A DNA stretch of 64,000 nucleotides. It comes from Mucilaginibacter sp. (GTDB lineage Bacteria; Bacteroidota; Bacteroidia; Sphingobacteriales; Sphingobacteriaceae). Shown here piece after piece: positions 36,371-44,433 of this stretch. The notes under the pieces are model-generated. The model had not been told where the DNA came from. It saw only the letters and a list, made by a program, of their open reading frames with translations, and ran no database searches. The stretch spans positions 1 to 64,000 of the forward strand of contig JAUCSE010000026.1 of the NCBI GenBank assembly GCA_030445275.1. Reading direction: 5' to 3'. Positions within the stretch are counted from its first letter, which is position 1; every line of letters begins with the position of its first letter. The translations under genes and the position numbers were made by a program.

Positions 36371-36411
36371 GGTTTGTTAGTCGATGGTCAATAGTCCATG
36401 GTCCATAGACT
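36371..36411. repeat. Short-word array (GTCCATGGTCCATAGAC type)
   Basis: TTAGTCGATGGTCAATAG followed by TCCATGGTCCATAGACTAG fills nearly the whole gap between the CBS protein stop and the nadK start; the words are partly palindromic. Confidence 0.6.
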
Positions 36412-36415
36412 AGTT

Positions 36416-37078
36416 CTACAGATTAAGGTAATTCATGAGTGAGTCGTAACGATCTTTTGAGTTATCATTATGATCAGTATTATTAAAGGTGGCTTTAATA
36501 TCATACTCATAACGCAAAAAGGTAGCAATTATAGCCGAAATATCCTGCTTATTTACTTTAAGGGTTACTTCCATCCTGGTAGAATCAGGAAAAGTTTGAA
36601 CATATGAACTCAGTATCTGGGCATTGTCTGACTCTACAATTTGCGCCATGTGTGCCAGCGAGTTATTTTTATTGTTAATCTCTAATACAATGATGCCACC
36701 TGGCTGTGCTACAGCGGTGATCTTTGCAAAATACTCAGTTATAGCGTTAATGGAAATAATGCCAAGATAATTCCTTTTTACATCAAGCACAGGCACAACA
36801 GTAAGCTGGCGTTCGTAAAACAGGCGTATAACATCGTAAATGTGCTGATCTTCGAGTACGTAGGGGTTCACCAATGATAGGGCCAATGCCCCAACAGCTG
36901 TTTCATGATCACTTTCGCCAATCAGGTCATCTTCGGCAACCAAACCTAAAAACTGCTCTTCGTTTACAATCGGCAAATGCCTGAGGCGAAACTCTACCAT
37001 GCGGTCAAGTACCTTCTGTATGGTATCAGAAGTATGTACCGGCGGAATTGCATCGGCTATCAGTTCAATTGCAACCAT
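36416..37078 (-). CDS. CBS-domain pair protein with C-terminal ACT-like region (AcuB-like)
   Basis: 220 residues. Two CBS motifs (PPVHTSDTIQKVLDRM to DDLI, and VNPYVLEDQHIYDVIR to INAITEYF) form a nucleotide-sensing Bateman module over residues 1-125. Residues about 135-205 (GGIIVLEINNKNNSLAHMAQ) look like an ACT-type fold. Such proteins sense adenine nucleotides or S-adenosyl compounds; the partner is unknown. It starts four bases after the hydrolase stop, so the two are probably translated together. Confidence 0.83.
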   Translation of the reverse strand: MVAIELIADAIPPVHTSDTIQKVLDRMVEFRLRHLPIVNEEQFLGLVAEDDLIGESDHETAVGALALSLVNPYVLEDQHIYDVIRLFYERQLTVVPVLDVKRNYLGIISINAITEYFAKITAVAQPGGIIVLEINNKNNSLAHMAQIVESDNAQILSSYVQTFPDSTRMEVTLKVNKQDISAIIATFLRYEYDIKATFNNTDHNDNSKDRYDSLMNYLNL

Positions 37079-37082
37079 AATA

Positions 37083-37856
37083 TTAAACTCCTATTTTACT
37101 GTCTATTTTATCTAAAAACAATGCCAATAGTTTGTTAAACTCTTGTGGCCGCTCCATCATGGGGGCATGCCCGCACTGATCAATCCAGTGTAATTCAGAA
37201 TTTGGCAGAAACTCGTTAAACTCCAGGGCCACTTCGGGCGGTGTTATTTTATCATTTCTGCCCCATATTAATGATACAGGAAGATGCATTTTATGCAGAT
37301 CCTTTTTCATATTATGGCGTATGGCTGATTTTGCCATTGCCAGTAACCTAATCACACTATGCCTGTCATTAATTAACTTGTATACGTCATTAACCAGCTC
37401 ATCGGTTGCCACAATAGGGTCATAAAAAGTGTACTGTACTTTTTCCCTTACAAAATCAATGCTTTCGCGCCGCGGAAACGACCCCCCAAACGCGTTTTCG
37501 TATAAACCAGAGCTACCGGTTAATACCATAGCTTTAATATTTTCAGGGTGAGCTAAAACATATATCAAAGCTACGTGACCACCTAATGAATTACCAAGTA
37601 CCGTTATATTACTTAACTGTTTAAACTTTATAAATTTATGTACAAATTTTGAAAGACTCTTTACACCAGTGGTTAAAAGAGGCATGTCATAAATTGGCAA
37701 TATGGGTATTATTACGCGGTACCTTGATTTAAATTCATTTACAACATCATCCCAGTTGCTCAATGCGCCCATTAAACCATGTAACAGTAACAGTACCTCA
37801 CCTTCGCCCTCATCGATATAACTAAAACCGTGTTCCTCTTTAAGCACGAAATCCAT
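37083..37856 (-). CDS. Alpha/beta hydrolase
   Basis: 257 residues. LLLLHGLMG is the oxyanion region, S90 in LGNSLGGHVA is the nucleophile elbow, the acid is likely D in WGRNDKITPP and the base H in QCGHAPMMERP. It is an esterase/C-C hydrolase-like enzyme without a visible specific substrate. First gene of the long minus-strand envelope run. Confidence 0.87.
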   Translation of the reverse strand: MDFVLKEEHGFSYIDEGEGEVLLLLHGLMGALSNWDDVVNEFKSRYRVIIPILPIYDMPLLTTGVKSLSKFVHKFIKFKQLSNITVLGNSLGGHVALIYVLAHPENIKAMVLTGSSGLYENAFGGSFPRRESIDFVREKVQYTFYDPIVATDELVNDVYKLINDRHSVIRLLAMAKSAIRHNMKKDLHKMHLPVSLIWGRNDKITPPEVALEFNEFLPNSELHWIDQCGHAPMMERPQEFNKLLALFLDKIDSKIGV

Positions 37857-37892
37857 ATAACATATCAGTATTAATTTTTACCAAACTTTTTA

Positions 37893-37912
37893 TACCGAAA
37901 TCAAATTCGGTA
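37893..37912. promoter_or_regulatory. Inverted repeat upstream of the hydrolase operon
   Basis: TACCGAA, six bases, TTCGGTA: a perfect seven-base dyad 37 bases before the hydrolase start. It may be an operator; no regulator is identified. The rest of 37913-38106 is AT-rich and shows nothing. Confidence 0.35.
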
Positions 37913-38106
37913 CAAATTCTATTATTACGCCATAAAATTAGTTTATTACAGGCGAGTTACAACAATTATAGCAATAAATTTATCAATGTTTTACTTAAAT
38001 ATGGAAGATATATTTATTGACTATCAAGGTTTCATCAGTTTCTTTTTTACTCAAAAGCAAACGGGCAACCTACCAGTCTAATAAACTGATCAAACTAAAT
38101 CGCGAT

Positions 38107-38556
38107 TTAACCCAATAATTGCCTTACAACTTCCGATATGGTTTTCCCGTCGGCTTTACCGGCAAGCTCCTTATTGGCGGTGCCCATTACCTTACCAAGG
38201 TCTTTTGCCGAGGTTGCCCCCACCCTGCTGATCAACTCCTCTAAATATCCTTCAATTTCAAAGCGGGTCATTTGCTGCGGTAAATAAGGCTCTATCACCT
38301 TCATTTCCTCTATCTCAATTTCGTAAAGATCTTCCCGGTTTTGCGTTTTATAAATATCTGCCGATTCTTTACGCTGTTTGATGAGTCTTTGAAGTACTTT
38401 GATTTCAGCCTCTTCAGTAAGTTCTTCTGCGGCTCCCTTTTCAGTTTTAGCCAAAAGCAACGCTGATTTTATAGCACGAAGCCCTCTTAAACGATCGGCT
38501 TGTTTAGCCAGCATAGCTAATTTTATATCCTGGTCTATTTGATTGATTAGTGACAT
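38107..38556 (-). CDS. GatB/YqeY-domain protein
   Basis: 149 residues, entirely the YqeY fold related to the tail domain of the GatB amidotransferase subunit: LRAIKSALLLAKTEKG, VLQRLIKQRKESADIY, EIEEMKVIEPYLPQQM and GKVMGTANKELAGKADGKTISEVVRQLL. It is a stand-alone protein of uncertain role, possibly tRNA related. Its upstream region carries a word array and a 32-bp inverted repeat. Confidence 0.92.
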   Translation of the reverse strand: MSLINQIDQDIKLAMLAKQADRLRGLRAIKSALLLAKTEKGAAEELTEEAEIKVLQRLIKQRKESADIYKTQNREDLYEIEIEEMKVIEPYLPQQMTRFEIEGYLEELISRVGATSAKDLGKVMGTANKELAGKADGKTISEVVRQLLG

Positions 38557-38562
38557 TTTATA

Positions 38563-38774
38563 ATTGGTGAATTGTTGAATTAGTGAGTTATTATTAGATG
38601 TGCAGATTAACTCCGTTGAGGGCTCCGCCGTTTCAGATATGCAAATGTGCAGATTATAATTTTTAATTAGTAAATGATTATTTTCAGATCTTTAGAATGG
38701 ATCATTTGCATATCTGCACATCTGAAACGGCGGAGCCCTCAACGGAGTTAATTTGCACATTTTAACCTGCACAT
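38563..38774. repeat. Perfect 32-bp inverted repeat inside a short-word array
   Basis: Positions 38607-38638 and 38720-38751 are exact reverse complements (outer end TTAACTCCGTTGAGGGCTCC). The 81-base centre and the flanks consist of words such as GTGCAGAT, TATGCAAATGTGCAG, TTTGCATATCTGCACAT, plus GAATTGTTGAATTAGTGAG nearest the yqeY start. The A-type words recur at 48719-48775. It fills the gap upstream of yqeY. Confidence 0.75.
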
Positions 38775-39533
38775 TTATTTCCTGAATATTGTACCTGCGG
38801 TGGCTTGCGCCGTTGGCATAATTACCAGGTCGTTAATATTTACATGGGCAGGGCGCGATGCAGTAAACCATATTGTTTCGGCAATATCCATGGCTGCCAG
38901 CGGTTCAAAACCTTCATATACCTTTTTGGCTCTTTCTTTATCGCCCTTAAAGCGTACTTCCGAAAACTCTGTTTCAACAGCACCCGGATGCACCGCAGTA
39001 ACTTTTATGCCATATGGCAGCAGGTCAATACGCATACCTTTATTTAAGGCATCAACCGCATGCTTGGTTGCGCAGTACACATTCCCATTGGCGTATACTT
39101 CTTTCCCCGCTATAGAGCCCAGGTTTACAATATGCCCGTAGCCATTATCGATCATCCAGTTTGATACTACACGACTTACATAAAGCAAACCTTTAACATT
39201 GGTATCAATCATGGTATCCCAATCATCATAACTGCCTTTTTGTATCGGGTCAAGTCCCTGGCTTAAACCGGCATTGTTGATCAGCACATTTACCTTTTTC
39301 CATTTGGCGGGTAAACCTTCAAGGTTTTCAATCACCTGCTCGCGATTACGTACATCAAATGACGATACGGCTATTTCCACATTATATTTTTCATTTAACT
39401 GGCCAGCCAGTTTTTCCAGGCGATCAAGCCGGCGACCAGTTAATATCAAACTATAGCCTTCGCGGGCGAATACATTTGCACAAGCCTCGCCTATGCCTGC
39501 CGTAGCACCTGTAATTAAAGCAATTTTGGTCAT
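38775..39533 (-). CDS. SDR-family oxidoreductase (YdfG-like)
   Basis: 252 residues. TGATAGIG at the N-terminus, NNAGLSQG, NLGSIAGKE and YCATKHAV are the SDR cofactor and catalytic motifs. The late HPGAVETEFSEVRFKGD and AETIWFTASRPAHVNINDLVIMPTAQ are typical of NADP-dependent 3-hydroxy acid/serine dehydrogenases of the YdfG type. The substrate is inferred from similarity only. Confidence 0.88.
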   Translation of the reverse strand: MTKIALITGATAGIGEACANVFAREGYSLILTGRRLDRLEKLAGQLNEKYNVEIAVSSFDVRNREQVIENLEGLPAKWKKVNVLINNAGLSQGLDPIQKGSYDDWDTMIDTNVKGLLYVSRVVSNWMIDNGYGHIVNLGSIAGKEVYANGNVYCATKHAVDALNKGMRIDLLPYGIKVTAVHPGAVETEFSEVRFKGDKERAKKVYEGFEPLAAMDIAETIWFTASRPAHVNINDLVIMPTAQATAGTIFRK

Positions 39534-39629
39534 GGTATATAGATAACTATGGCCGCGAAATTATGTTTTTTACTTTAAACTATTGTCGTGAAACGGTAAT
39601 GATACTTTGGCAGGACAATAAAAAGGGTG

Positions 39630-39702
39630 TCATGCTGAGCCCCGTCGAAGTATGGTGGGTAGGCTTCTGCACGTGATCCTTCGACAAGCTCAGGATGACA
39701 GA
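39630..39702. repeat. Palindromic dispersed repeat, TGTCATnCTGA family
   Basis: The left arm is TGTCATGCTGAGCCCCGTCG and the right arm ends TTCGACAAGCTCAGGATGACA. The centre of the arm here is GCTTGTCG rather than GCGGAGCG or AACGGAGTG. Confidence 0.72.
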
Positions 39703-39714
39703 CCCCGGTTTCTT

Positions 39715-40452
39715 TTACTCAAAAAACAAACTAAACATCAGCGTATGTAATGACAGCTTACTAATAGGATATGAGTAAGGATTATTTTCTGGTTTAAGTA
39801 TATTACCAAATGAATTGGATATTTTGATCTGGGGCGAAAGTTTGAAGAACTCAAAATAAATATCGCAACCCAAGCCTGCCTCATATGAGGCAAATCCAGT
39901 TGTGTTCTTAACAAGCTTGTCTAACATGTCTGAATTGATATCATTTTTTTTTGACCCAATAGCTTGCGAGTATTTAACCCCACCCAAAATATAGGCCCTG
40001 AAATCGCCTAATCTGTCTGATTTTACTTTAAATGATAAAGGCGCGTCAATAGTAGTTGTTTGTACCACTTTAGTGGTAGCCTGATCTGTATTGGTATAGG
40101 TGTAGGTTAAATTACGATCAGCAAAAACCAATGACGGCGTAAAACGTACTTCCAGGTGATCGGTAAAGCTATAACGCGTTACAAAACCAACAGAAAAACC
40201 GGGTAAGCTTTTTGAGCTGATGCTATTTAACGGAGCTGTAATAAATTGATTATTAGCCACATCAAAATAAGGATTGCGCCAGTCGGGCTTTTTCGTAATC
40301 TTATACTCGCTGTTAACATAAGCAAAGCTAAAGCCAAAGCTAAAATCCTGCAGATCAGCTCCGCCGCCCCATGCTGGTACCCGTTCCTGTGCAAACAGCC
40401 GGCTGCTGCAAAGTATCATTATAAATACGATAAGGTACCTTGTTAAACTCAT
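39715..40452 (-). CDS. porT: PorT-like outer-membrane protein of the type IX secretion system
   Basis: 245 residues. The signal peptide MSLTRYLIVFIMILCSSRLFA precedes a beta-barrel pattern (FSFGFSFAYVNSEYKI, PGFSVGFVTRYSFTDHLEVRFTPSLVFADRNLTYTY) and ends in a C-terminal aromatic strand (LHTLMFSLFFE). The sequence pattern and its position immediately after menG/ubiE, with a four-base overlap, are those of PorT, needed for export of T9SS cargo. A T9SS cargo protein is encoded at 56868. Confidence 0.85.
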   Translation of the reverse strand: MSLTRYLIVFIMILCSSRLFAQERVPAWGGGADLQDFSFGFSFAYVNSEYKITKKPDWRNPYFDVANNQFITAPLNSISSKSLPGFSVGFVTRYSFTDHLEVRFTPSLVFADRNLTYTYTNTDQATTKVVQTTTIDAPLSFKVKSDRLGDFRAYILGGVKYSQAIGSKKNDINSDMLDKLVKNTTGFASYEAGLGCDIYFEFFKLSPQIKISNSFGNILKPENNPYSYPISKLSLHTLMFSLFFE

Positions 40453-41180
40453 TTAACGCCTGTATATATTGAACAAATGCCAAACATCAATGGCCTGTGT
40501 TTGGTGTTTTTAAATCCTACTTTATCCATCAGGGCAACAAAACTTTTTCCATCAGGAAAAGCAGCTACAGATTCAGGAAGGTATGAATATGCCCTTGCAT
40601 CCTTACTGAATATTTTGCCAATGCCGGGTGTAATATAATTGAAATAAAAATTATATAACTGCTTTACCGGAAACACCTTTGGTTTTGAAAACTCCAGCAC
40701 CACCGCTTTGCCACCAGGTTTTAATACCCTTTGTATATCGGCCAAGCCGGTTTCCAGGTTTTCAAAATTACGCACACCATAAGCAACGGTAACGGCATCA
40801 AATTCATCGGCCTCAAAAGGTAACTTTTCTGAATCACCCAGTTTTACTTCAAATTTATCGCCAAGGTTACGTTTTTGTATTTTTTGTTCGGCAATATCCA
40901 ACATACCGCGCGAAATATCAACGCCTATTATTTTTTCGGGTTTAAGCGCCTTTAATGCCTCAAATGCAAAATCGCCGGTGCCTGTGGCTACATCCAGTAT
41001 CAATTTGGGTTTATCCTTTTTTAATTCGCCGATAGCCTTTTTACGCCAGATGATATCGATCCCTAACGACATGAAATGGTTAAGGAAATCGTAGGTTTTA
41101 GATATATTGTTGAACATATCGGCCACCTGTTCTTTTTTGGTAGCCTGCTGATCGTGGTAGGGAGTTATAGTTTTGCTCAT
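40449..41180 (-). CDS. menG: Demethylmenaquinone methyltransferase (UbiE/MenG)
   Basis: 243 residues. The SAM-binding motif LDVATGTGDFAFEAL, the second motif GVDISRGMLDIAEQKI and the UbiE signatures YDFLNHFMSLGIDIIWRKKA and RVLKPGGKAVVLEFSKP are all present. It makes menaquinone by C-methylation, which suits the complex I genes in the window. It overlaps porT by four bases. A TATCTTTG box precedes it. Confidence 0.96.
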   Translation of the reverse strand: MSKTITPYHDQQATKKEQVADMFNNISKTYDFLNHFMSLGIDIIWRKKAIGELKKDKPKLILDVATGTGDFAFEALKALKPEKIIGVDISRGMLDIAEQKIQKRNLGDKFEVKLGDSEKLPFEADEFDAVTVAYGVRNFENLETGLADIQRVLKPGGKAVVLEFSKPKVFPVKQLYNFYFNYITPGIGKIFSKDARAYSYLPESVAAFPDGKSFVALMDKVGFKNTKHRPLMFGICSIYTGVK

Positions 41181-41194
41181 TTGTATAGTGACGG

Positions 41195-41202
41195 CAAAGA
41201 TA
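41195..41202 (-). promoter_or_regulatory. -7 box of menG-porT
   Basis: The minus strand reads TATCTTTG, a full match 14 bases before the menG ATG. Confidence 0.5.
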
Positions 41203-41283
41203 GTGATTGATATGCTGATTGAGTTTATTTGATCATATTAAGTTGATAGTGTTGTGTAAATGTTAAGTCAATTCACTAATTTT

Positions 41284-41348
41284 AAAAACCATTTAGCAAT
41301 TATAAAAAACCATTTAGCAAAGCATAAAACCAGGGTATAACCGGTTAT
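41284..41348. promoter_or_regulatory. Operator-like repeats between divergent menG and Gfo/Idh genes
   Basis: AAAAACCATTTAGCAA occurs at 41284-41299 and 41305-41320, exactly 21 bases apart (two helical turns), followed by the perfect palindrome ATAACCGGTTAT at 41337-41348. This pattern suits a regulator-binding region, but no factor is known. Confidence 0.4.
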
Positions 41349-41416
41349 CCGCAAAGGGTAGCTATAACATATTTGTTCTCTTAAATTAACCTTTTTATAA
41401 ATTCAGTTCCTTATCT

Positions 41417-42787
41417 ATGAAAGAAAAAGAAGAGTCATCGCGCCGCAGTTTTATTAAAAAACTAACCACCACTACCGCGGCCGTAGCCGTTGGCAACAGC
41501 CTGTTTGCTGCCGAAAGTACTGTTAAACCATTTGCCATACTTAAAAGACCGCTGGGCTACACTTTAAACGATCAGATCAACATTGCACTAATAGGTGCCG
41601 GCGGTATGGGTACTCAGGATACCATTGTAGCACTGCAAATTCCGGGAGTAAAACTGGTTGCTGTTTGCGATCTGTACGATGGCCGCCTTAAAGATGCCAA
41701 AACCCGCTGGGGTACCGATATTTTTACTACCAAAGTTTATAAAGAGATACTGAACCGCAAGGATATTGATGCTGTAATTATTGGTACACCCGATCATTGG
41801 CACCAGCAAATTTCTGTTGATGCCATGCACGCCGGCAAACATGTGTACTGCGAAAAGCCAATGGTACATGCCATTACCGAAGGTCCGGCTGTAATCAAGG
41901 CTCAAAAGGAAACCGGCAAAATTTTCCAGGTGGGCAGCCAGGGCGTATCGTCATTAGGTAATGAGAAAGCGCATGAACTGTTAAAAAGCGGAGCCATCGG
42001 TCAGCTAAATTATGCCGAGGGTTTTTGGGCACGTCGCGAACCGCTGGAGGTATGGCAATACCCTATCCCGGATGATGCATCGGCACAAACCGTTGATTGG
42101 GAAACCTATATCAGCAATACTAAAAAACGCGATTTTGATGCCAAACGCTTTTTCCGCTGGCGCAATTACACCGATTATGGCACCGGTATGGCCGGTGATC
42201 TGTTTGTGCACCTGTTCTCGAGCCTGCATTTTATAACCGATTCGGTGGGCCCCAATAAAATATATGCCGCGGGCGGCTTGCGTTTCTGGAATGATGGCCG
42301 CGAAGTGCCTGATGTACTATTAGGTACATTTGACTATGGTAAATCGGCTGCACATCCTGCATTCAATCTATCGTTACGATGCAATTTTGTGGATGGCACC
42401 AGCGGCACCACCTACCTTAAACTGGTAGGCAGCGAAGGCTCTATGGATATTACCTGGGATAAGGTAACCCTGAAAAGGAACAAGACCTTTGGTTCCGACG
42501 ACCCTTTTTACCTGGACAAGCTAAAAAAATCAGGCAGCGGCTTTGCAGAACGCAAAAAGATGGTACCACCCGAAGAAATTGTTTACGATGCCGAAAAAGG
42601 ATACAAGGGTGGCCCGTATGATCATATGAATAATTTTTTCACCGCCATCAGGAACAACGGTAAAGTAACCGAAGATGCCATTTTTGGCTATCGCGCGGCT
42701 GCCCCTGCCCTGTTATGTAATGACAGCTATTACAATAACAGCCCTATGTTCTGGGATCCTGAAAAAATGCAGTTAATTAAAAAATAG
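41417..42787 (+). CDS. Gfo/Idh/MocA-family oxidoreductase with Tat signal
   Basis: 456 residues. The twin-arginine signal SRRSFIKKLTTTTAAVAVGN at the N-terminus predicts export of a folded, cofactor-loaded enzyme. The Rossmann motif INIALIGAGGMG and the sugar-oxidoreductase motif VYCEKPM follow. The family oxidises or epimerises sugars and inositols with NAD(P). The next gene, a DUF1080 protein, is a frequent partner in Bacteroidota glycan utilisation. The exact substrate is unknown. Confidence 0.9.
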   Translation: MKEKEESSRRSFIKKLTTTTAAVAVGNSLFAAESTVKPFAILKRPLGYTLNDQINIALIGAGGMGTQDTIVALQIPGVKLVAVCDLYDGRLKDAKTRWGTDIFTTKVYKEILNRKDIDAVIIGTPDHWHQQISVDAMHAGKHVYCEKPMVHAITEGPAVIKAQKETGKIFQVGSQGVSSLGNEKAHELLKSGAIGQLNYAEGFWARREPLEVWQYPIPDDASAQTVDWETYISNTKKRDFDAKRFFRWRNYTDYGTGMAGDLFVHLFSSLHFITDSVGPNKIYAAGGLRFWNDGREVPDVLLGTFDYGKSAAHPAFNLSLRCNFVDGTSGTTYLKLVGSEGSMDITWDKVTLKRNKTFGSDDPFYLDKLKKSGSGFAERKKMVPPEEIVYDAEKGYKGGPYDHMNNFFTAIRNNGKVTEDAIFGYRAAAPALLCNDSYYNNSPMFWDPEKMQLIKK

Positions 42788-42905
42788 GGTGATTGGGTGA
42801 GTGGTTGATTGAGTTTTGATCAGTTTAATCAACCATTCACTTAATCAACTTAATAAACCCAATCTAACCACTCACTTAATAAACTCAATCAACCACTCAC
42901 TAAAT
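42788..42905. repeat. Short-word array (CAACCACTCACTTAATAAAC type)
   Basis: GGTGATTGGGTGAGTGGTTG, then AATCAACCATTCACTTAATC, CTAACCACTCACTTAATAAA and AATCAACCACTCACTAAAT. The first part is the reverse complement of the words that follow. It abuts the ATG at 42906 and is in frame with it, giving a false N-terminal extension if translated. Confidence 0.75.
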
Positions 42906-43643
42906 ATGAAACAACAACTTAAAAAAATTGGTTTGGTATTGGCCGCTGCGGGCCTGGTTTGTGTGCAAACTTCGGGGATACCGGCAAATGATCCTACACC
43001 TATAAAAAAGGTGGCAGCTAACAAAGGCGGCTGGGTTAGCTTATTTGATGGCAAAACTCTGAAAGGCTGGCATGGCTTTAATAAAAAAGGACCAGTAAAA
43101 AATTGGACCATTGTTGATGGTTCGCTGGTATGTTTAGGCGCTGCACAAGGCGATACCGGTGGTGATATTGTTACTGATAAATCATACGCCAACTTTGAAC
43201 TAACCTGGCAATGGAAAATTGACAAAGGCAGTAATAGCGGTGTATTATATCATGTAGTTGAAGATCCCAAATATCCGGCAACCTATGAAACAGGTCCCGA
43301 GTATCAGATTATTGACGATAATGGCTGGCCCGATAAACTGGAAGACTGGCAAAAAACCGGTTGCGACTATGCCATGCACCTGCCTAACGATAAAAAGAAA
43401 CTGATGCCTGTAGGCGAATGGAACACCAGCAAAATTACTTTTAATAATGGGCACGTAGAGCATTGGCTAAACGGCGCTAAAATTATTGAGTTTACCGCCT
43501 GGGATGCAGATTGGCAAAAGAAAAAATCAGAAGGTAAATGGAAAGATCACCCGGATTATGGTAATGCTAAAACCGGCTTGATAGCCCTGCAGGATCATGG
43601 GCACAAGGCTTATTTTAAAGATATTAAGATCAGGGAGTTGTAG
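42906..43643 (+). CDS. DUF1080 (3-keto-disaccharide hydrolase type) protein
   Basis: 245 residues from the ATG at 42906. The signal peptide MKQQLKKIGLVLAAAGLVCV is followed by the DUF1080 jelly-roll: GWVSLFDGKTLKGWHGF, YANFELTWQWKID, SNSGVLYHV, GPEYQIIDD and GLIALQDHGHKAYFKDIKIREL. These secreted proteins bind or cleave sugars after oxidation. The frame runs open to 42816, but those 30 codons are translated word-repeat (NHSLNQLNKPN, INSINHSLN) and not real protein. It probably forms a unit with the preceding oxidoreductase. Confidence 0.9.
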   Translation: MKQQLKKIGLVLAAAGLVCVQTSGIPANDPTPIKKVAANKGGWVSLFDGKTLKGWHGFNKKGPVKNWTIVDGSLVCLGAAQGDTGGDIVTDKSYANFELTWQWKIDKGSNSGVLYHVVEDPKYPATYETGPEYQIIDDNGWPDKLEDWQKTGCDYAMHLPNDKKKLMPVGEWNTSKITFNNGHVEHWLNGAKIIEFTAWDADWQKKKSEGKWKDHPDYGNAKTGLIALQDHGHKAYFKDIKIREL

Positions 43644-43662
43644 GAAAATTGCTATAATAAGC

Positions 43663-43772
43663 GCGTCATTGCGAGGAACGAAGCAACTCTACACAGGCAG
43701 GTCGATCGTAAAGGCTCACCTATATATTTGCTCTGTATAGCATAGAGATTGCTTCGTTCCTCGCAATGACGT
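43663..43772. repeat. Palindromic dispersed repeat, CGTCATTGCGAGGAACGAAG family
   Basis: The arms GCGTCATTGCGAGGAACGAA and GATTGCTTCG plus CCTCGCAATGACGT are almost identical to the copy at 5693-5791; the loop shares the words AGGCAG and CTCTGTA. Between convergent genes. A TTGTCTGAACC-family fragment (AAGGTTCAGACAAAA) follows at about 43785-43800. Confidence 0.8.
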
Positions 43773-43809
43773 TTTTTTATCAATCAAGGTTCAGACAAAA
43801 CTTCTGCGA

Positions 43810-44298
43810 TTACTTCAACAATCCCAGCAATCCCTCCATATCCAGCCTGCGGGTAAACATCATAATATTACCTTGTGGGTCAACCGGCCATTGTTCTTTT
43901 GGTCTATCCCAGTACAACTCTACTCCATTTTGATCAGGATCATTTAAATATATAGCTTCAGATACGCCATGATCTGACGCTCCGGTGATCTGATATTTGG
44001 CATCGATCAATCTTTGTAAAGCCACTGCCAAATCTTTCCGTTCAGGATACAGGATAGCGGTATGGTACAAGCCCGGCGCATATTCAGGTGCAGGTGAAGC
44101 CCCTTTACTATGCCAGGTATTTAAGCCTATATGATGATGGTACCCTCCTGCTGATATAAAAGCAGCCTGGTCACCGTACATCAGCATTTTCTCAAAACCC
44201 AGTAAGCCGCAATAAAAATCAAGCGATTGCTGCAGATCGCTTACCTTTAAATGTACATGACCTATACGCGTTTGGGTCGGGATTTTATATTCGCTCAT
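43810..44298 (-). CDS. VOC (glyoxalase/bleomycin resistance/dioxygenase) family protein
   Basis: 162 residues, two beta-alpha-beta-beta-beta modules. TRIGHVHLKVSDLQQSLDFYCGLLGF starts the first; YHTAILYPERKDL and GVSEAIYLNDPDQNGVELYWDRP the second, with His and Glu in the usual metal positions. It is closest in pattern to the N-terminal half of CatE-type catechol 2,3-dioxygenases, but single-VOC proteins have many activities. Function left open. Confidence 0.82.
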   Translation of the reverse strand: MSEYKIPTQTRIGHVHLKVSDLQQSLDFYCGLLGFEKMLMYGDQAAFISAGGYHHHIGLNTWHSKGASPAPEYAPGLYHTAILYPERKDLAVALQRLIDAKYQITGASDHGVSEAIYLNDPDQNGVELYWDRPKEQWPVDPQGNIMMFTRRLDMEGLLGLLK

Positions 44299-44433
44299 TA
44301 TATTGCATGTTTAAACATCAAATTTACTTATTATTGCATTTATAATTGTTGCGGAATTGTAAAACAAGTGAAAGCGATTGTTAACGCAAACCCAATCAAC
44401 TTTTAAAGCTCATAAACGCACAAGTAAAAATAT

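Noticed and set aside
38563..38774. CRISPR-like array in the TGCACAT words
   Set aside because: The repeats are degenerate, unequal in length and spacing and without unique spacers; no cas gene is present.
42816..42905. N-terminal extension of the DUF1080 protein
   Set aside because: It translates the CAACCACTCACT word array; the signal peptide starts at the ATG at 42906.
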